From Plumapathes pennacea (taxonomy: Eukaryota > Cnidaria > Anthozoa > Antipatharia > Myriopathidae), in assembly GCA_964036295.1 (NCBI GenBank), contig OZ038466.1, positions 16,154,001-16,218,000 of the forward strand: a stretch of DNA of 64,000 nucleotides, read 5' to 3'. The notes beneath the pieces are model-generated. The model saw only the letters and a list, made by a program, of their open reading frames with translations. It was not told where the DNA came from and made no database searches. This document shows positions 1 through 13,296 of this stretch, one piece after another. A program made the translations under genes and the position numbers. Each line of letters starts with the position of its first letter. Within the stretch, counting starts at the first letter, position 1.

Positions 1-325
1 TGGTGATATTATTATTATTCCAAAAAGCTAGTCATGTTGTTCTGTAAAATTTCATCAAAAATCCTTCATTTCCTTTTCAAATATCTGAGATTTACAGATC
101 AAGGTTACGTTAGAAGGTATCAAATACCATGAACGTATCATTAATCGTCAATGCATACACGATTAAGGATTAGAAAATATATCAGTAACAGAAAATATAT
201 CAGTAACAGAAAAGGACAACATACATAACAAGCCAAACTTGTAAGACACACTTTCAAGGTCATGCGTTAGAATCTGTCAAAGTTCCACCAGCAGCTGATT
301 GCCATTCTTTATGCTTGTATTTCAG

Positions 326-2332
326 GGGACAAAACTGATGCATTTGGAGGCCACTCTGTCAATCCTTGTGATGTTAGCAGACCTGTCTGGTGTTTTCAGT
401 GTAAGCACTGTGTTACTGCAAGTTTTCTTAATTGTAATGCACTTTATAATTTTACACATTCATTAGCATAGTGCATGACTCACATTGTGCGGTAGATGGG
501 ATTGACTAAGTAGGGGTGAGTGTGTGTGTGTGTGAGGGGGAGGGATGGCAGAGGGCAGACATGCCAATTCTCCCACTTTATGTGGGAATCTCAGTGTTCA
601 TTGGAGCAATTTAGGCCTTTTCAAGGGTCCTTTGCATGAATGAGGAGCACAGGTCAACACTGCACTAAGTGCCTTACATCACAATAAGATTGTAGCCACA
701 CCAAAAGAAAAGCTAGTCTCTCGCCTGGGGAAGTGGTCTTTTTTACTGCAAGGACATGTCAGGCCATGGAGGTATCACAAACCTGCCCCAGAACATCCTC
801 TTACAGGCTCTGCAGGCCAACAAGCTGCCAGAGTTGTGCTCCTTTTCCTCTGACTCTGACTCTCAGTGTTGGTGCAACATGCCTACCAATAGACTCAGGC
901 AATATTGGGCAATCAACACCCATTCAGGATGTTAAATTTATTGGTTTCCTTGTGCTGCATTTCAGGGCAGATTCTGTCATCATCAGTTCTGCAGAGGGAC
1001 AGTAGTGAACAGAACCATTAGTCTGGTTGTTTGTCTTTGGCATCCGGTTGTGCCACCTGCAATGCTTTTACTGTGTCAAACACAAGGTTCTGTTGTTCCT
1101 TTGAGGCTTTCCTTCTCTCCTACTTCCTGCAGTCTTTTGTAGCAGCATACTTTACTGGCCTTTTGTGGCAAAATTATCCAAGCTCAGGTCCACATGCTTG
1201 GTTGCTGGCTGTTTCCAGACAGCTGTTTGCATTTGTTGGGGTGCCAGGACTAGGCCAGTTGGTTTGGATCACCACAGCTCCAACATCTGTCTAGTCAATG
1301 AGGCTTCACTGAGTTTTGGTGGATAATTTCACCTGGCAATTCTTTACAGTCATGTATCTCCCATACAGTGTAGCTACTGAAAATCTGTACACGCCAGTTT
1401 GATTTCTTGGTCTATTCTCTGTTCAGTGTTGGACTCTACAAACACTTGAAGAGGAGTGGTTTTTGTGAATGTTAGTTTACAGTCACAGGATACTGATCAG
1501 TTCAGTGGCTGTTACTCTGGAGTACATGGCAAAGAAGAAATGAAGACTAAAGATCTTGTGTTTATACTTACCATATCATATTATAAACATTACATATATG
1601 TAGCCCACAAGATAACATGGTTGCCACTTGTACATGTTACATAGTGGTGTACATAAAATTAGTAGTCTTTTTGGGTCCTGCATTTGGTATAATAATGGCT
1701 GGAAAATACACAGTTTATACAATACTGCAAAACACTATTATATACCATGTTCCATTTTATCTAAGTTGTATTTTTTTATTCTGAACTACTATAGGTGAGG
1801 ATTTTATCTGGGGAAACAGGAAGGAGATGTACAGATGTTCAGGTAAGTGTGACTGGAGCACATGTGGGTAGAACAAAGAAATATTAATAATAAAGATATT
1901 ATGATATAATTGAAGCACAGTACATGAAACTTGCACTTTGGAGCACATTACAGCTGTGGGGATCATCAAAGTGAAGAAGTGCAGCACAAAATTGCCATTT
2001 CCAATTAAAGTAATTATTATATTGGAAGAAATGAAGAAGTTGTGAATTGCATATCCCTGCCAATCCTAACTGGTTTCCACCCAACTACCCCCTAATTATT
2101 GAGCTCCCAAACTCAAGTGTTTATAGCTAGAAGTGTATGCATTGTGAAATATATGTACACAATTTTAGGGTTGTTTGGGAACACATGTACAGTATGCATC
2201 TCCAGAAAACCTTGCTGTTGTTCCCCAGATTGTATGCAAACATGGCACATACAGTGTGCTGTGGATCTTTCCAAGTTTCCTTGTGTGAAGAACACTGAAG
2301 ATGATAATTCCACATACATACGCTTGGTTTCT
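326..2332 (+). other. C1-like zinc-finger exons at the 5' end of the p85-like gene
   Basis: Three exons (326-400, 1795-1842, 2193-2332) join in phase and encode a Cys/His pattern that starts like a C1 domain: H-x12-C-x2-C-x13-C-x2-C. The last part departs from the consensus. Sixteen residues containing an extra CCC cluster separate the fourth Cys from the WHIQC motif, where C1 domains normally have four. The third exon start was chosen at 2193 because the acceptor nearer the CCC cluster would shift the frame. The 2332 donor is phase 0 and fits the SAM exon at 3340. These exons could belong to a separate upstream gene, but the phases and lack of stops favour one gene. Confidence 0.65.
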
Positions 2333-5300
2333 GTAAGTACAGTTTTATACTCTTGTGCATGTTATGTGGCCTGCTATGACTCATTCCTAGACTACTTGTG
2401 CTCCTTTTCAGCCAGGAAATAATTTTCAACCAGGATATAACTATTATACACAGCATAATGAACACCTTAGATTTCCTGTGATACGAAGGCACATTTAAAA
2501 ACTTTGGCACCTATTCTGTATTATACTTAAGAATTGGTTCATGCTTAGCATGCATCTATTCAGTTATGGATGCACGCGGGAAGTTGGGAGAGCATGAGAG
2601 AAGCGTAAGAGTTGCTCGAGGCGTAGCCAAGAGCAACTCTAGCTTCATGAGTGCTCTCCCAACTTCCCAAGTGCATCCAAACTTGATAGACACACAGCTA
2701 AAAGCATGAACCAATAATTGGAAACCAAGAACCAACCAAGAATTATTCTTTTATAACATAGGCACACGAAATTACCAGCGAAAAACAAATTTTAATTTCT
2801 GATTGAATGCAAAATTCTCTTTTGACGGAAAAACAAACTCTCTCATTGGCTGATTGAAAACAGTCGATGAGAGTCTGAAAAAGATGTCATTTAATTGACG
2901 AAAATACTGAAAGTACTATTAACCTGGTGTGGTGAAAGCCAGCAGGCTGCAGTGACTTTAGAATTTGTGACGATGTAAATGTTTTGAATGGTACAATTGT
3001 TGATGGTGAACCAAGGAAATTCAAGTCGCCGCTTCAAAACAACGTGAGATTCACCTTGAACTATGGCAGACAATGTGGGTCTGGAAAAGCAAAGTGATCT
3101 GTTGAAGAAGGTAGACAATCACCATGAACGAAAGAGATAGAAATGTTTGCCGAGCAGACTTGTTTGTTATTCGAGCTGCAGAAAACTGTACTGTAAACAC
3201 TGCAAGTATGGCAATTTGTTTCTCCCAGAGATTTTATCTTACATTAGCTTGCAATAGCCCAAGAGATTGATCATAACACCTCTGCTACTGCCCTGTCTAC
3301 TCTCCAACTTCTGTGAGTCGTTATTTCTGATGCTTGTAGTGTGTTCAAGAGTGGGACACAGAAGATGTGCTTAGCTGGCTGGCTGCAGCAAACTTCTACA
3401 GCTATGCACAGTTCTTCCTTGAGTATGATATTGATGGAACCAAGCTGTGCTCACTCAGCGAGCAGACGTTGGGACAGATGGGTGTACAAGACAGCACCCA
3501 TCAACAGTCACTGCTTCATGCAATTCAAGAACTGTGCACGGGCAGCTCAGAAGTGGTATGCTTTTATTAAACATGATATCTTCTTTCTCTTGCAACTTAA
3601 TTGCTTGTGGTTCCATGTTGTGTTATATAATATAGCTTGGCTTGCATATCCAGGTTGGACATGCAAATTTCATGAGAAACAAAATATGATTCGGCCTTAC
3701 ATATAACTCATATAAACTCATGCAAGTTCATTCTGGTCATCTATTTACAATTGTGTTTGATTTTTTTGTTTTCAGCGAGAGTCAACAGTATTCAGTGGGT
3801 TTACATCAAGTGGTCCAGGTAAGCTACACATTATAAACTAGACATTTTTGTGTGTTACATACAGGGACCATCACTGATGATCAGACATAGGGCTCGATAA
3901 AAGTTAAGTTGACCCAATGGCAAGTTGTAGCCATGGTCCAGATATATGTACAGTAGATGACAAACAGAGCAAGTTGTCTGGGAAACTTGTAGGTTATATT
4001 TTCTGTTGATGTTTACATTTAAATGGGTTATATTGAAGCTCCTAAGTGTAAAATGGGTAAATATAGTATTACATTGTAAATTATTGTATTGTATTGTATA
4101 CCTGCCAAAATGTTTTGATTCCAAGGTGTGGTTTTTACAGAACTGCGAGGTGGTACGAGCACGTGAAAGGCACAAGCTTCTAGGGGGTCCGGGGAACATG
4201 CTCTCCAGGAAAAATTTAAATCTAGTCTCTTTAGCATTTCCTTCATTTTCATGGTAGTTTTGAGCCAAAATCTAAGCAGTTTAAATCGACTATTTGGCAA
4301 GTGTTAGACAGTAGCCAACCAGGCGTGACAAATTGGTTTGTAAGAGTGAGTTGGCGTGAGATCGAAGTTTTTGACCCGCAGGCGTGATAGTTGGCATGTA
4401 TAGTATTGTATTGAAACTTGCTAGCCCAACAGGAAAGTCTGGCTAGCAGATATAGCTTTTGTCATGCTCTGTTGGCTTAAAATATATACCAAGTTATCTG
4501 TTATATGAATAGTATAAACCTCACTTGAAGCCTCTTTAGTCTCTGTACCAATGCCATCCCTTGTTTTCTCACACACTTTTATTTTATACACCATAACAAT
4601 ATTTTATACTTCAGCACGTGAACATTTTGCTTTACCGACAGGGTCCAGGGGTGGTCACACGTTTGTAGGACAGAACTTCACCACCTTACAGTGGTGTGAC
4701 ATGTGTAGCAAGTGCCTGTGGGGTCTCCAGCGGCAAGGTGTTCAGTGCTCAGGTAAAAATTGTAATGCTGCACATTATTTTATTGTTTTGTGGTCTGTTG
4801 AACTGTGGGACTTCAGAACCAGGATTTGGCCCATAATCTCCACACTTACTGTTTCTTGTGGTTGTAGTACAGCAGCAGCCTTCGCGCTAGGTTTTTGAGA
4901 AATGCGTTGAAAAACGCGGACCTGCCGTAAAAATGCGTATGACGGTCTGAAAAATACGTATTACCACATTTACTCTAATTTAGGCGCCATTCCGCAAAGT
5001 ATTTTTTCGTTTGACAAAGCAGCCCAGAGCACAAAGCAGCCCAGTTTATTCTTGACATCTTGAACTTTGAATTGCCAGTAAAAACGCGTAAGCAAACGCA
5101 TCGCGTCATTAAAAATGCGTTTTCGAGAAAAAATATGCGTAAAAAACACACGTTTATGCGTCTAACGCATAGGCTGAGTAGGTACAGTTGTTCCTCTTGA
5201 TTGTGATGCAATCACAGAAGATCACGCTGGGTGTTTAGTACGATTGAATGATTGTGTGAAAAGAAGACCATTTTATTTGACTTTTTACTTTGCTGTCTTC

Positions 5301-8300
5301 AAAATCCCGATTTTTTCAAGTGTGATCCCAGTCGTTTTGATCAGAAACACACGGAAAAAGGAAAGAAATAAAGGCAATAACGACATCGAAAAAAAGAAAT
5401 CAGCCAAAATAAAACGTTTCCAGTTCAAGTCGAACTTGAGACGCAAATGTCGGTCAAACCCGGAAAGTCCATTAAGATAGTGGCACTTCTACTGAGTTGT
5501 TGGACTCGCTGCAGGCTTCACTTGTCTCTTAATCAGACGCTTAGAATGCACTGATTTTATATATGTTCTATCAGTGTAGCATCTTGTATTTCTGTTACAG
5601 AATGTGGCTACTGCTGTCACAGAATGTGCAGCTATGATGATGTAGTTGAGTGTCCTCGGAGAAGGATGCGAAGAAGACGGGATAGCGAGGAAGATGGTGC
5701 ATGTAAGGACTTGTTCTATTATGTACATTGGCCTCATCTTTTGGAAATAACAAACAGGGACTTTGCTTGCACTACACGTATTATCATACATGGTGACAAC
5801 GTACGGTCCAGATATGTAGACCCCATGTGGATAGTTATGCACACTGTCCTCTGTCTACCATGCTTCTTTGAATTTGGTAGCACACTGAGGAATAGAGCGC
5901 TTTTCAGATAACCATCGAAAACCAAACCAAAATAATCACAGAGCCAATCAATGAGGCGAGCAAAAACACGTGCGGCAAATATTAGAAGTACGAGTAAAAC
6001 CAAACCAAGTAATTGCGATCAATCAGCAGTGCGAGAACACACGCCATTCCCACTTGCTTTCTTGCGTGAGAATATCGCATCCAGGTTTTGTTTTTGCGTT
6101 TTCAAATGAAAACAACACTATAGTGTGGAGGGTCGACTTGTATGTGTGGACGTAGCCTGATATCGAATGGACCAGCCCAGGAACCTGAACGCAAGCCTAC
6201 TGAACGCGAGTGCATGACCAGTTAGTACACACGAAGTTAAATGATTCAGTTTTTTTGTGAAAGAATCTACTGTCCCGTGTAATTGTCCAGTAACACATGT
6301 TTAAATCAGTGGAGTGATTCGGTTGTATTCTCACCACAATCCACATCCTCCAGTCTGGTTTCAATGAAGCTCTTTAATTTTCAGTGCCAGTTTTCGGTCG
6401 AGAACTTGGGAATCAGTGCAACCCTGCACCAGTTGTGGTCACAAAGTGCATTACTGCTCTGGAAAAAAGAGGGATTGAGTGTGAACACATCTACCGTGTG
6501 ATTCCTGCGGGGTCACAGAAGTACGCTCTGAGGACTGCCCTCTCTCAAGGTACACACGTGTTGGATGCTCGAATCAGTGTTAGTGCAGTTTTCAATTCAC
6601 TTTTGAAAGTCAAACCCAAGCCTTCGACTAAGCACTCCCCCCTCGAATAAACGCCCCTTCAAATGAGCACCTCTTCTCTCGGCCTCCCCCTTCCCGCACG
6701 TACTATCTGCTGTTTTGTTGTTTTTACACAAACGGTAAATTAACACAATGGAGATTGATTGTGAAAATGTTTTACACGTTTTGCAAACTAACTAAACGGA
6801 AATCATTACGAAGTGTGTCGCTATTAGAACTATACGAACGACTTACGTTATATTATCGTTTAATAGACAAATGTTGCGCATTACAAAAATAATTATATTG
6901 TACACTCGAAGTCCCATACAAGCAACCACTGTATTACTTCTTGATTTTTTAAGCTGTCCAATTAAGACTTAATTGTCGGAGTAAGAAAAGGGACTAAAAT
7001 TACGAGAGAGGAGGTGTAATGCATGTTTTGTTAAGATGAAGTTTTGTTTCAGATGGCAGCCATGTGAACATGAATGACCAGGAATGGAAAGATCCTCACT
7101 GCGTAGCACAAGTTTTGAAGATGTTCTTTGAAGAATTACCAAACCCTCTCTTTACTGATGACAAATATATGTTTTTCATTGATACGTTCAAGGGTGAGTA
7201 TTCCATGTATTTCAAAAATTACCGTCTGCGAAACTGAGACGACAAGCGACTTCCATGACGTCATCGACTGTCGCAAAAGCGACAAATCAAAAATCACGAA
7301 TAAATGGTCTTTCCTTTGTCTTTCTTTTTAATTTTGTAAAAGATAAGTTTAGATTGGACAAAGCCTAAGACGTCATGGAAGTTGTTTGTCGGCTCAGTTT
7401 TACGGACGGTACATTCGGCCTCTTGAAGCAACAGGCGGAAAATCGTCTGTTTTTGCAGGCTAGATCTAGGCTATTTTAGTGTTGGTCCAAAATTTTATTA
7501 TTTTAGATATACAGTAGAACAAAGTCGTGTTGCAAACCAGAGGTGTTGGAGTCAGCATACCAACCTACATAAAATTTTCCAAAATAGAAAGACTGCTACT
7601 TCGCCAAAATTAGGCTAGAAAGTCAAAATTGGCAACTCGACTAATTTGAACGAGCTATTTCATTCCTGTAGTCCAAAAAGTAGTATCTTACCATTTTAGA
7701 GAGTGTTGTGGTCACGTGATCTCGATGAAAACCAGCAATTGGTTGTTGCTCAAGGCTGGGCCTCGTTTAGGCTTCCTACTGTATAGTGACAAATTCCCAA
7801 ACCCACCTGAGCCTGTACCCGGCCAGCGGTGTTCGCTCACGGGAGGTTCCAATGTATTTAGTTTCTGTTCTGTTTTATGTTGAATTTATTCTTCAGGAAA
7901 ATAGCAGGTTAAGCTTTCTGTTGCTCAATGCTGTGTCTTGGGAGTGGTACTGAAGTGTGAAATATAGTGTTGTTGTTGTTGTTGTTGTTGTACCAATTCA
8001 GATTATCTCTTTCTTTCTCTCACCCTCCAGACGAACCCAACAATCTTGAGAATGTTATGAGAATTATTGAAGACCTTCCTCCACAGAATCAGTCAGTTCT
8101 TCAGTACCTCATGAAGCACCTGTACAAGTAAGTGAGGCTCGTAAGTTGGAGCGTTTGCTGGCAGTAAGGCCCCGGGCGCACTTGTTGACGGCTTTAACGA
8201 CAATAATGTCGACACTTTGCAACTTTTACGTGCAAAGAGTGTTTTGCTGCTGACGAATACGTCGGTAACTTGCTACCAAACTTCGAAGAAGCCGTCGCCT

Positions 8301-11300
8301 TTCTGTAAATTTTTAGGCTAAGTCCACACTAATGCATTTTAAAAAGCTCCATTTTCGCCCGTCCACACTAATTCGTCATGTTTAAAAAACGCATGTTTTC
8401 GAAAGTCTCCACTTTGTGAGCCGTTTTTGAAAACCTCCGTTTTTAAGTCATAGTTTTAGTGTGGACGGGAAAAAAACGCATAAAAAAGTATGCGTTTTCA
8501 AAGGAAAATGGATTAGTGTGGGCGGGGCCTTATGCCCGGTTCAGACGCCGCTCCTCATATGTGCCGAGCTTAATTCCATCAGCTCAAACAATGGTTTTTA
8601 CTCATAAAACTTAGCCGTACCTACACGTCTATTAGGGAGTTTAAGATAGCGGACGCGAGAGGACAACGGCAACGTCGGTGAAACAATAAAACTAATCAAA
8701 GAAGACAAAAGAAGCACGTGAATATCTGAAATTGACATGTTCTCGGGGTCGCCGTGCTCTCGCGTGCGACTTCAAATGCTTCTTTTTTACGTCGTTGTCA
8801 GGACGAGGACGACAGTTAAAATACGACGATAAAATAACGGCAGTCGTTCTTCTTAGTAGGAAACGATGAAATCAATAGAACCTTGGCAAAAACGGAACAA
8901 ATTGAGCAACCTAAGAATAGGCAAAGTTACAAAGACATGGGGAAAACAGGGACACAATTTTTTGGTTCCTCGCGTTGCCGTCGCCGTCCTAAGTTTCTTA
9001 AACTCCCTATTAACATGCAAGTTGAACTCGAAAAAGTTTCCCTGGACAGTGAAAGTGTTTCCAAGCTGACCTTTCTTCAGTCATGGATGTCAGAATTTTA
9101 CTTTAGATCCAAATTCTAGATTTTATGTGCAGTTTCTGCAGTGGCTTTGGTAGAAATTTTGTTATTTTATATCTCAGGGTGTCCCAATGCCACGAGTATA
9201 ATGACATGCCATCCCAAAGACTGGCACAGGTGTTTGCCCCTATCCTACTGCGTCCAAAACAGAAAGACGTCACGTGAGTGTATACTAACGTAAATGTTGT
9301 GTCGCGTCTAAGTGTTATGTCACGTACCTAAGTGTTGTGTCACGTACCTACATGTAAGTGTTTGTCACGTAAGTGCTTTGTCATGGTATTCTCACGTACG
9401 TGTTGTGTCATTTATTGTAAGTGTTGACTAACGTGACTGTCACGTGTTTTGCTTCTCACGTATATACACGGGTTGTGTCATGTGCTACAAGTGGTAACTA
9501 ACGTGAATGTTGCGTCATGTGTTTTGCCGTGGAAATGTTGTCCTAGAAGTTTCTTTGTGTTTTGTCACGTTAGAATTGTGACACGTAAAGGCTGGTTCAC
9601 ACGGTAAAGCAAGCGCAAACGCAAGCGCAAGAGAATAAAAACTTTTCCATTCTCTTGCGCTTGCGTTTGCGCTTGCTTTACAAATTTTATTGTGTGAACC
9701 GGTCGCTTGCGCTTGCGTTAGCGTTTGCGCTTGCGCTTGCGCTTGCTTTACTCGTGTGAACCAGGCTTAAAGGTTTTGGCAAGTTGGTATTGTGCTACTT
9801 ACGTGTTGTGTCACGAAGTATTGTATTGAGTCCTGTAACCTCTTGTCTGTCACACGTGTCTCTTTTTGTGTAACTTAAGCTCACGCAAATGTTGTATCAT
9901 GTTCTGAAGCGAGTCAAGTTGACCCAGCAAGATTAAGCTGCTGTCACAATTAAATTCTTTAGTTACTCCAAAGTTTGCTCTTGTTGTTTTTAAGAAAAAT
10001 TATTCGTTGATTTATTTGTTAATTACTACTGCTTTATCTACAGAAAACTCATCACAAATCGCAGTTTGGCAGAACAGCTACTGGAGCAGCTCATTTCACA
10101 AGGTCCATGGGCCGTACCCACCGCGCCAGGTACATATGTGTTTCACAATTACTTCATGTGAGTTGGTACGTTTACGTTTGTCAGATTGTTTCTCACAATA
10201 GGTTTTCCCTTTATGTCCAGCTGTTCCCCCAAGAAGGAAGACAGAGCGCATTTCGGCGCCGTCACTTGAAGAGAGGGTTGTGAAGGAGAGCTTGGCAGAG
10301 GCCGAGTGGTACTGGGGACAAATGAACAGGTATGCTCCAGGCATTCTCTGCCCTCATCTGAAGTAAGAAAGGGCGTGGGCGACATCCTCGTTCCCAGGCT
10401 CTTTTCCGTGTGAGCCTAGTGTGAACGTTCAGCGTTTCCCTCCTGATATTTCAGCTGTATGAACGCGCACTAATACGACTGTGGTATCACAATCGATTGT
10501 GGCCCCACTTCAGTGATCTCATAGGTTGCTTTTGTACGCGTTTTGGGTCATTCAAGGCTAACTTGGTCCAGGAGGAGTGGGACGGTGTGAGCGCAACAAC
10601 CTTTTCATTCGCCCCATTAGTTCAAGTAATATTTGACACGAATTAGAACACCTGCAATGCGCCTGGTCAAAGTGTCTGGTGACATTGTAGACACAACTGA
10701 ACTCCTATTTCTTGTCTGCAGAGAAGCGGTGAAGGAACGGCTCAAAGACCAACCTGACGGAACTTTCATCGTTCGGGATTCAAACCGAGTTCCTGGAGAA
10801 TATACACTGACCCTGAGGTATGTTGCGGGAAGCTAGGTCCTACTGTTGTATTTTGGGGCGCGTTCGTTTGGCACTATGCCGGAATAAGAATACATTTTTT
10901 TAATATTCCGGAACGGACAACAGTATGTCAAGTTCCTATTTTTTCAGTTGATCCCTTTTTTTCGTGGGTTTAATTGAGCCTCCTTTTTTCGGGCTCACTC
11001 ACAAGTAAAAAGAGAGCAAAACAGTTTAATTTTCAGAAAACCGTTTATCATGCAGCGTAAACTTTCCGGAGGACACGAAAACCGTTCCTTCCTATTTTCC
11101 ATACAAGATATTGAAGGCTGCACTCCTGTATTTACGAAATGTCCGGTTCATAGACGCAATGGTTGCAATAAGACATTTTACTCGTTGGGATGTTTTATTG
11201 AAAGCAACTTTTTATTCTCTAGAAGGCTTAAAATGAAATTTTAGAGAGCCAAATTTCAAAAAATCTTCAGGGGAGCATGCTCCCGGACCCCTACACAACT

Positions 11301-13249
11301 TTTGCCTTCGGCGCTCAAAAATTATTCGTTATTCCTGTGGATTTTGATGCAGCAGTTCAGGTTTTCACTGAGTAGTACCCTCGGAGAATAATGCCTTTTA
11401 AGCCTCTGGCTTTGGCCGTACTTATTTAATTTCAATGTACATGTATTCAATAAATGTATGTAAATGTAAAAATGCTCAGTGACCCAGTTTTCTAGAAGGA
11501 TTAATCATTATGTCTAGCAGTTAATTGTACCTCTGAACAGACAACAAGTGTATTAGTGCATTTCACAAAAAAGTGCGGTTTTGAAAGTGTTGGTTTGAAC
11601 GTTTACATTATTTTCTTTCATTACATTCCGTGCCCTCGATATGCACGATATGGTGTTGTAGGAAATCTAGACTTTAACATTTTACGGGGGAGCATGCCCC
11701 ACGGCCCCCCTTGTTAACTCTAGTATTTGCACTATCGTTTATGTACTACTTGTACTCTAATGTTAAAGAAATTCAATAGTAGTCAGGCTTATTGATGTTG
11801 ATATTAGACATGCTGAAGAACAACACCTTTTAATGTTGAAAAATATTTTTCTATTTTTCTAGTCACGAACTTCCAATTTTGCTCTCTTTTTTTAGCAACC
11901 ATGCCGCTTGACACCCTGGGACAATCTTATTTCCCAAACGAACGGTTATCTGACCAGCTTATGGTTTTTGACGCAAAAGGACATGCAAAGCATAAAGGCA
12001 AAAAAAGAAAAACGAAAAAAGAGAGAGAAAAGAAAAACCAAGTCGAACTAACTGGATGCACAATAGAGTCAGTTTCGTGCTCAACTGACAACGTGGCCAT
12101 CTTGAAAGTCGGTCTCCAGTATTGCTATTGGTACCCAGACATTACTTTCATAAAATAACTCGAGCTGCACAGTTATGCCTCTCGTTACAGACACTAAGTT
12201 ATTTTTAAGAGGACAACGAAAATGTTATAAGAAGAGGATTTCGTCAGTTTCAGAAAACATAAACATGGGAAGAAATAGTATAAATAGTATACATTTCAGG
12301 GACATTTATTAGGCTAAGACTGTGAGTGTCCTTTCTCTCTTGTGCACAGGAAAGGAGGCGTGGATAAATTAATCCGTATTCTACACAACAATGGAATGTA
12401 CGGCTTTTCAGAACCTCTGATGTTTCATTCAGTGGCGGATTTGATAGACTACTATCGAAGTCGGTCATTGGCAAAGTATAACGCGAAGCTGGACATAAAA
12501 CTCAGCAACCCACTGCCAAAATATGAACAGGCAAGTCTGTTTAGATCAAATTATAGTATTCTCGAGTATTATGTCTGTCGTGATTTGCTTTGTAAGGCAG
12601 GACACCGCCAATATGTCTCACGCGTAAGCTTTTGTTCAATCAGCATTCGTTGAAATTGAGTTGACCTCTGAATGATTTTTACTTGCTACAAGTTAACTGC
12701 TTTTGCTCCTCCGTCTTGTACAGGACGAAGGTGATGAAGGGCAAGCGGCAGAGACGTCAGAGTTGATAGAAAAACTACGTCTTGTAAACCAGAAGTTCCA
12801 GGAGGAGTCTGACTCATATGACACACTGTACCAGAGTTATGTTGAGTCAGACCAGGTATGAGCCCACGAATACCCGAAACGCAAGCGGTCGAGACCAACC
12901 TCGCGTATGCTCACATGCATTATGGGACACTTCACGCAAACTCTCGCAAGTGTTCAAATACTCAGTTGCCCATTATTTTGGAAGCGTCTATTTTCACAGC
13001 TTAGACAGTTCTAGATACATTTTTTGACAAGGAAAAGCCATATCATGGATATGTTAAATAAGCTATTATCATCCATTAGCTGTAGTAGTAGCAGTAGCAA
13101 TAGCAATAGCAGTATTTCTATTATTGTTATTATTATCGTTATTATTATGGTTGCTATTAATATATACCTGTGGTAAGAGTATATAATAGTTGATCACTCA
13201 GTCAGGAAATAAGACTTAATTTTGCTTGTTTTGATTGGCTGATGCGGCT

Positions 13250-13296
<47 letters not shown>

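Larger units (their letters stand above)
6385..10129 (+). other. RhoGAP/BH domain exons of the p85-like gene
   Basis: Exons at 6385, 7053, 8031, 9178 and 10044 encode a RhoGAP-fold domain starting at VPVFGRELG. The motif [12 protein letters not shown] aligns with the arginine-finger region of RhoGAPs and with the same stretch of the p85 BH domain; the Arg is present. The other two active-site positions differ from working GAPs. The motif usually written FLRELPEPL reads [10 protein letters not shown], and the usual VFGPNLL reads VFAPILL, so the second Arg and the conserved Asn are missing. This matches the degenerate state of vertebrate p85 BH domains and suggests weak or absent Rho GAP activity. 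Confidence 0.88.
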
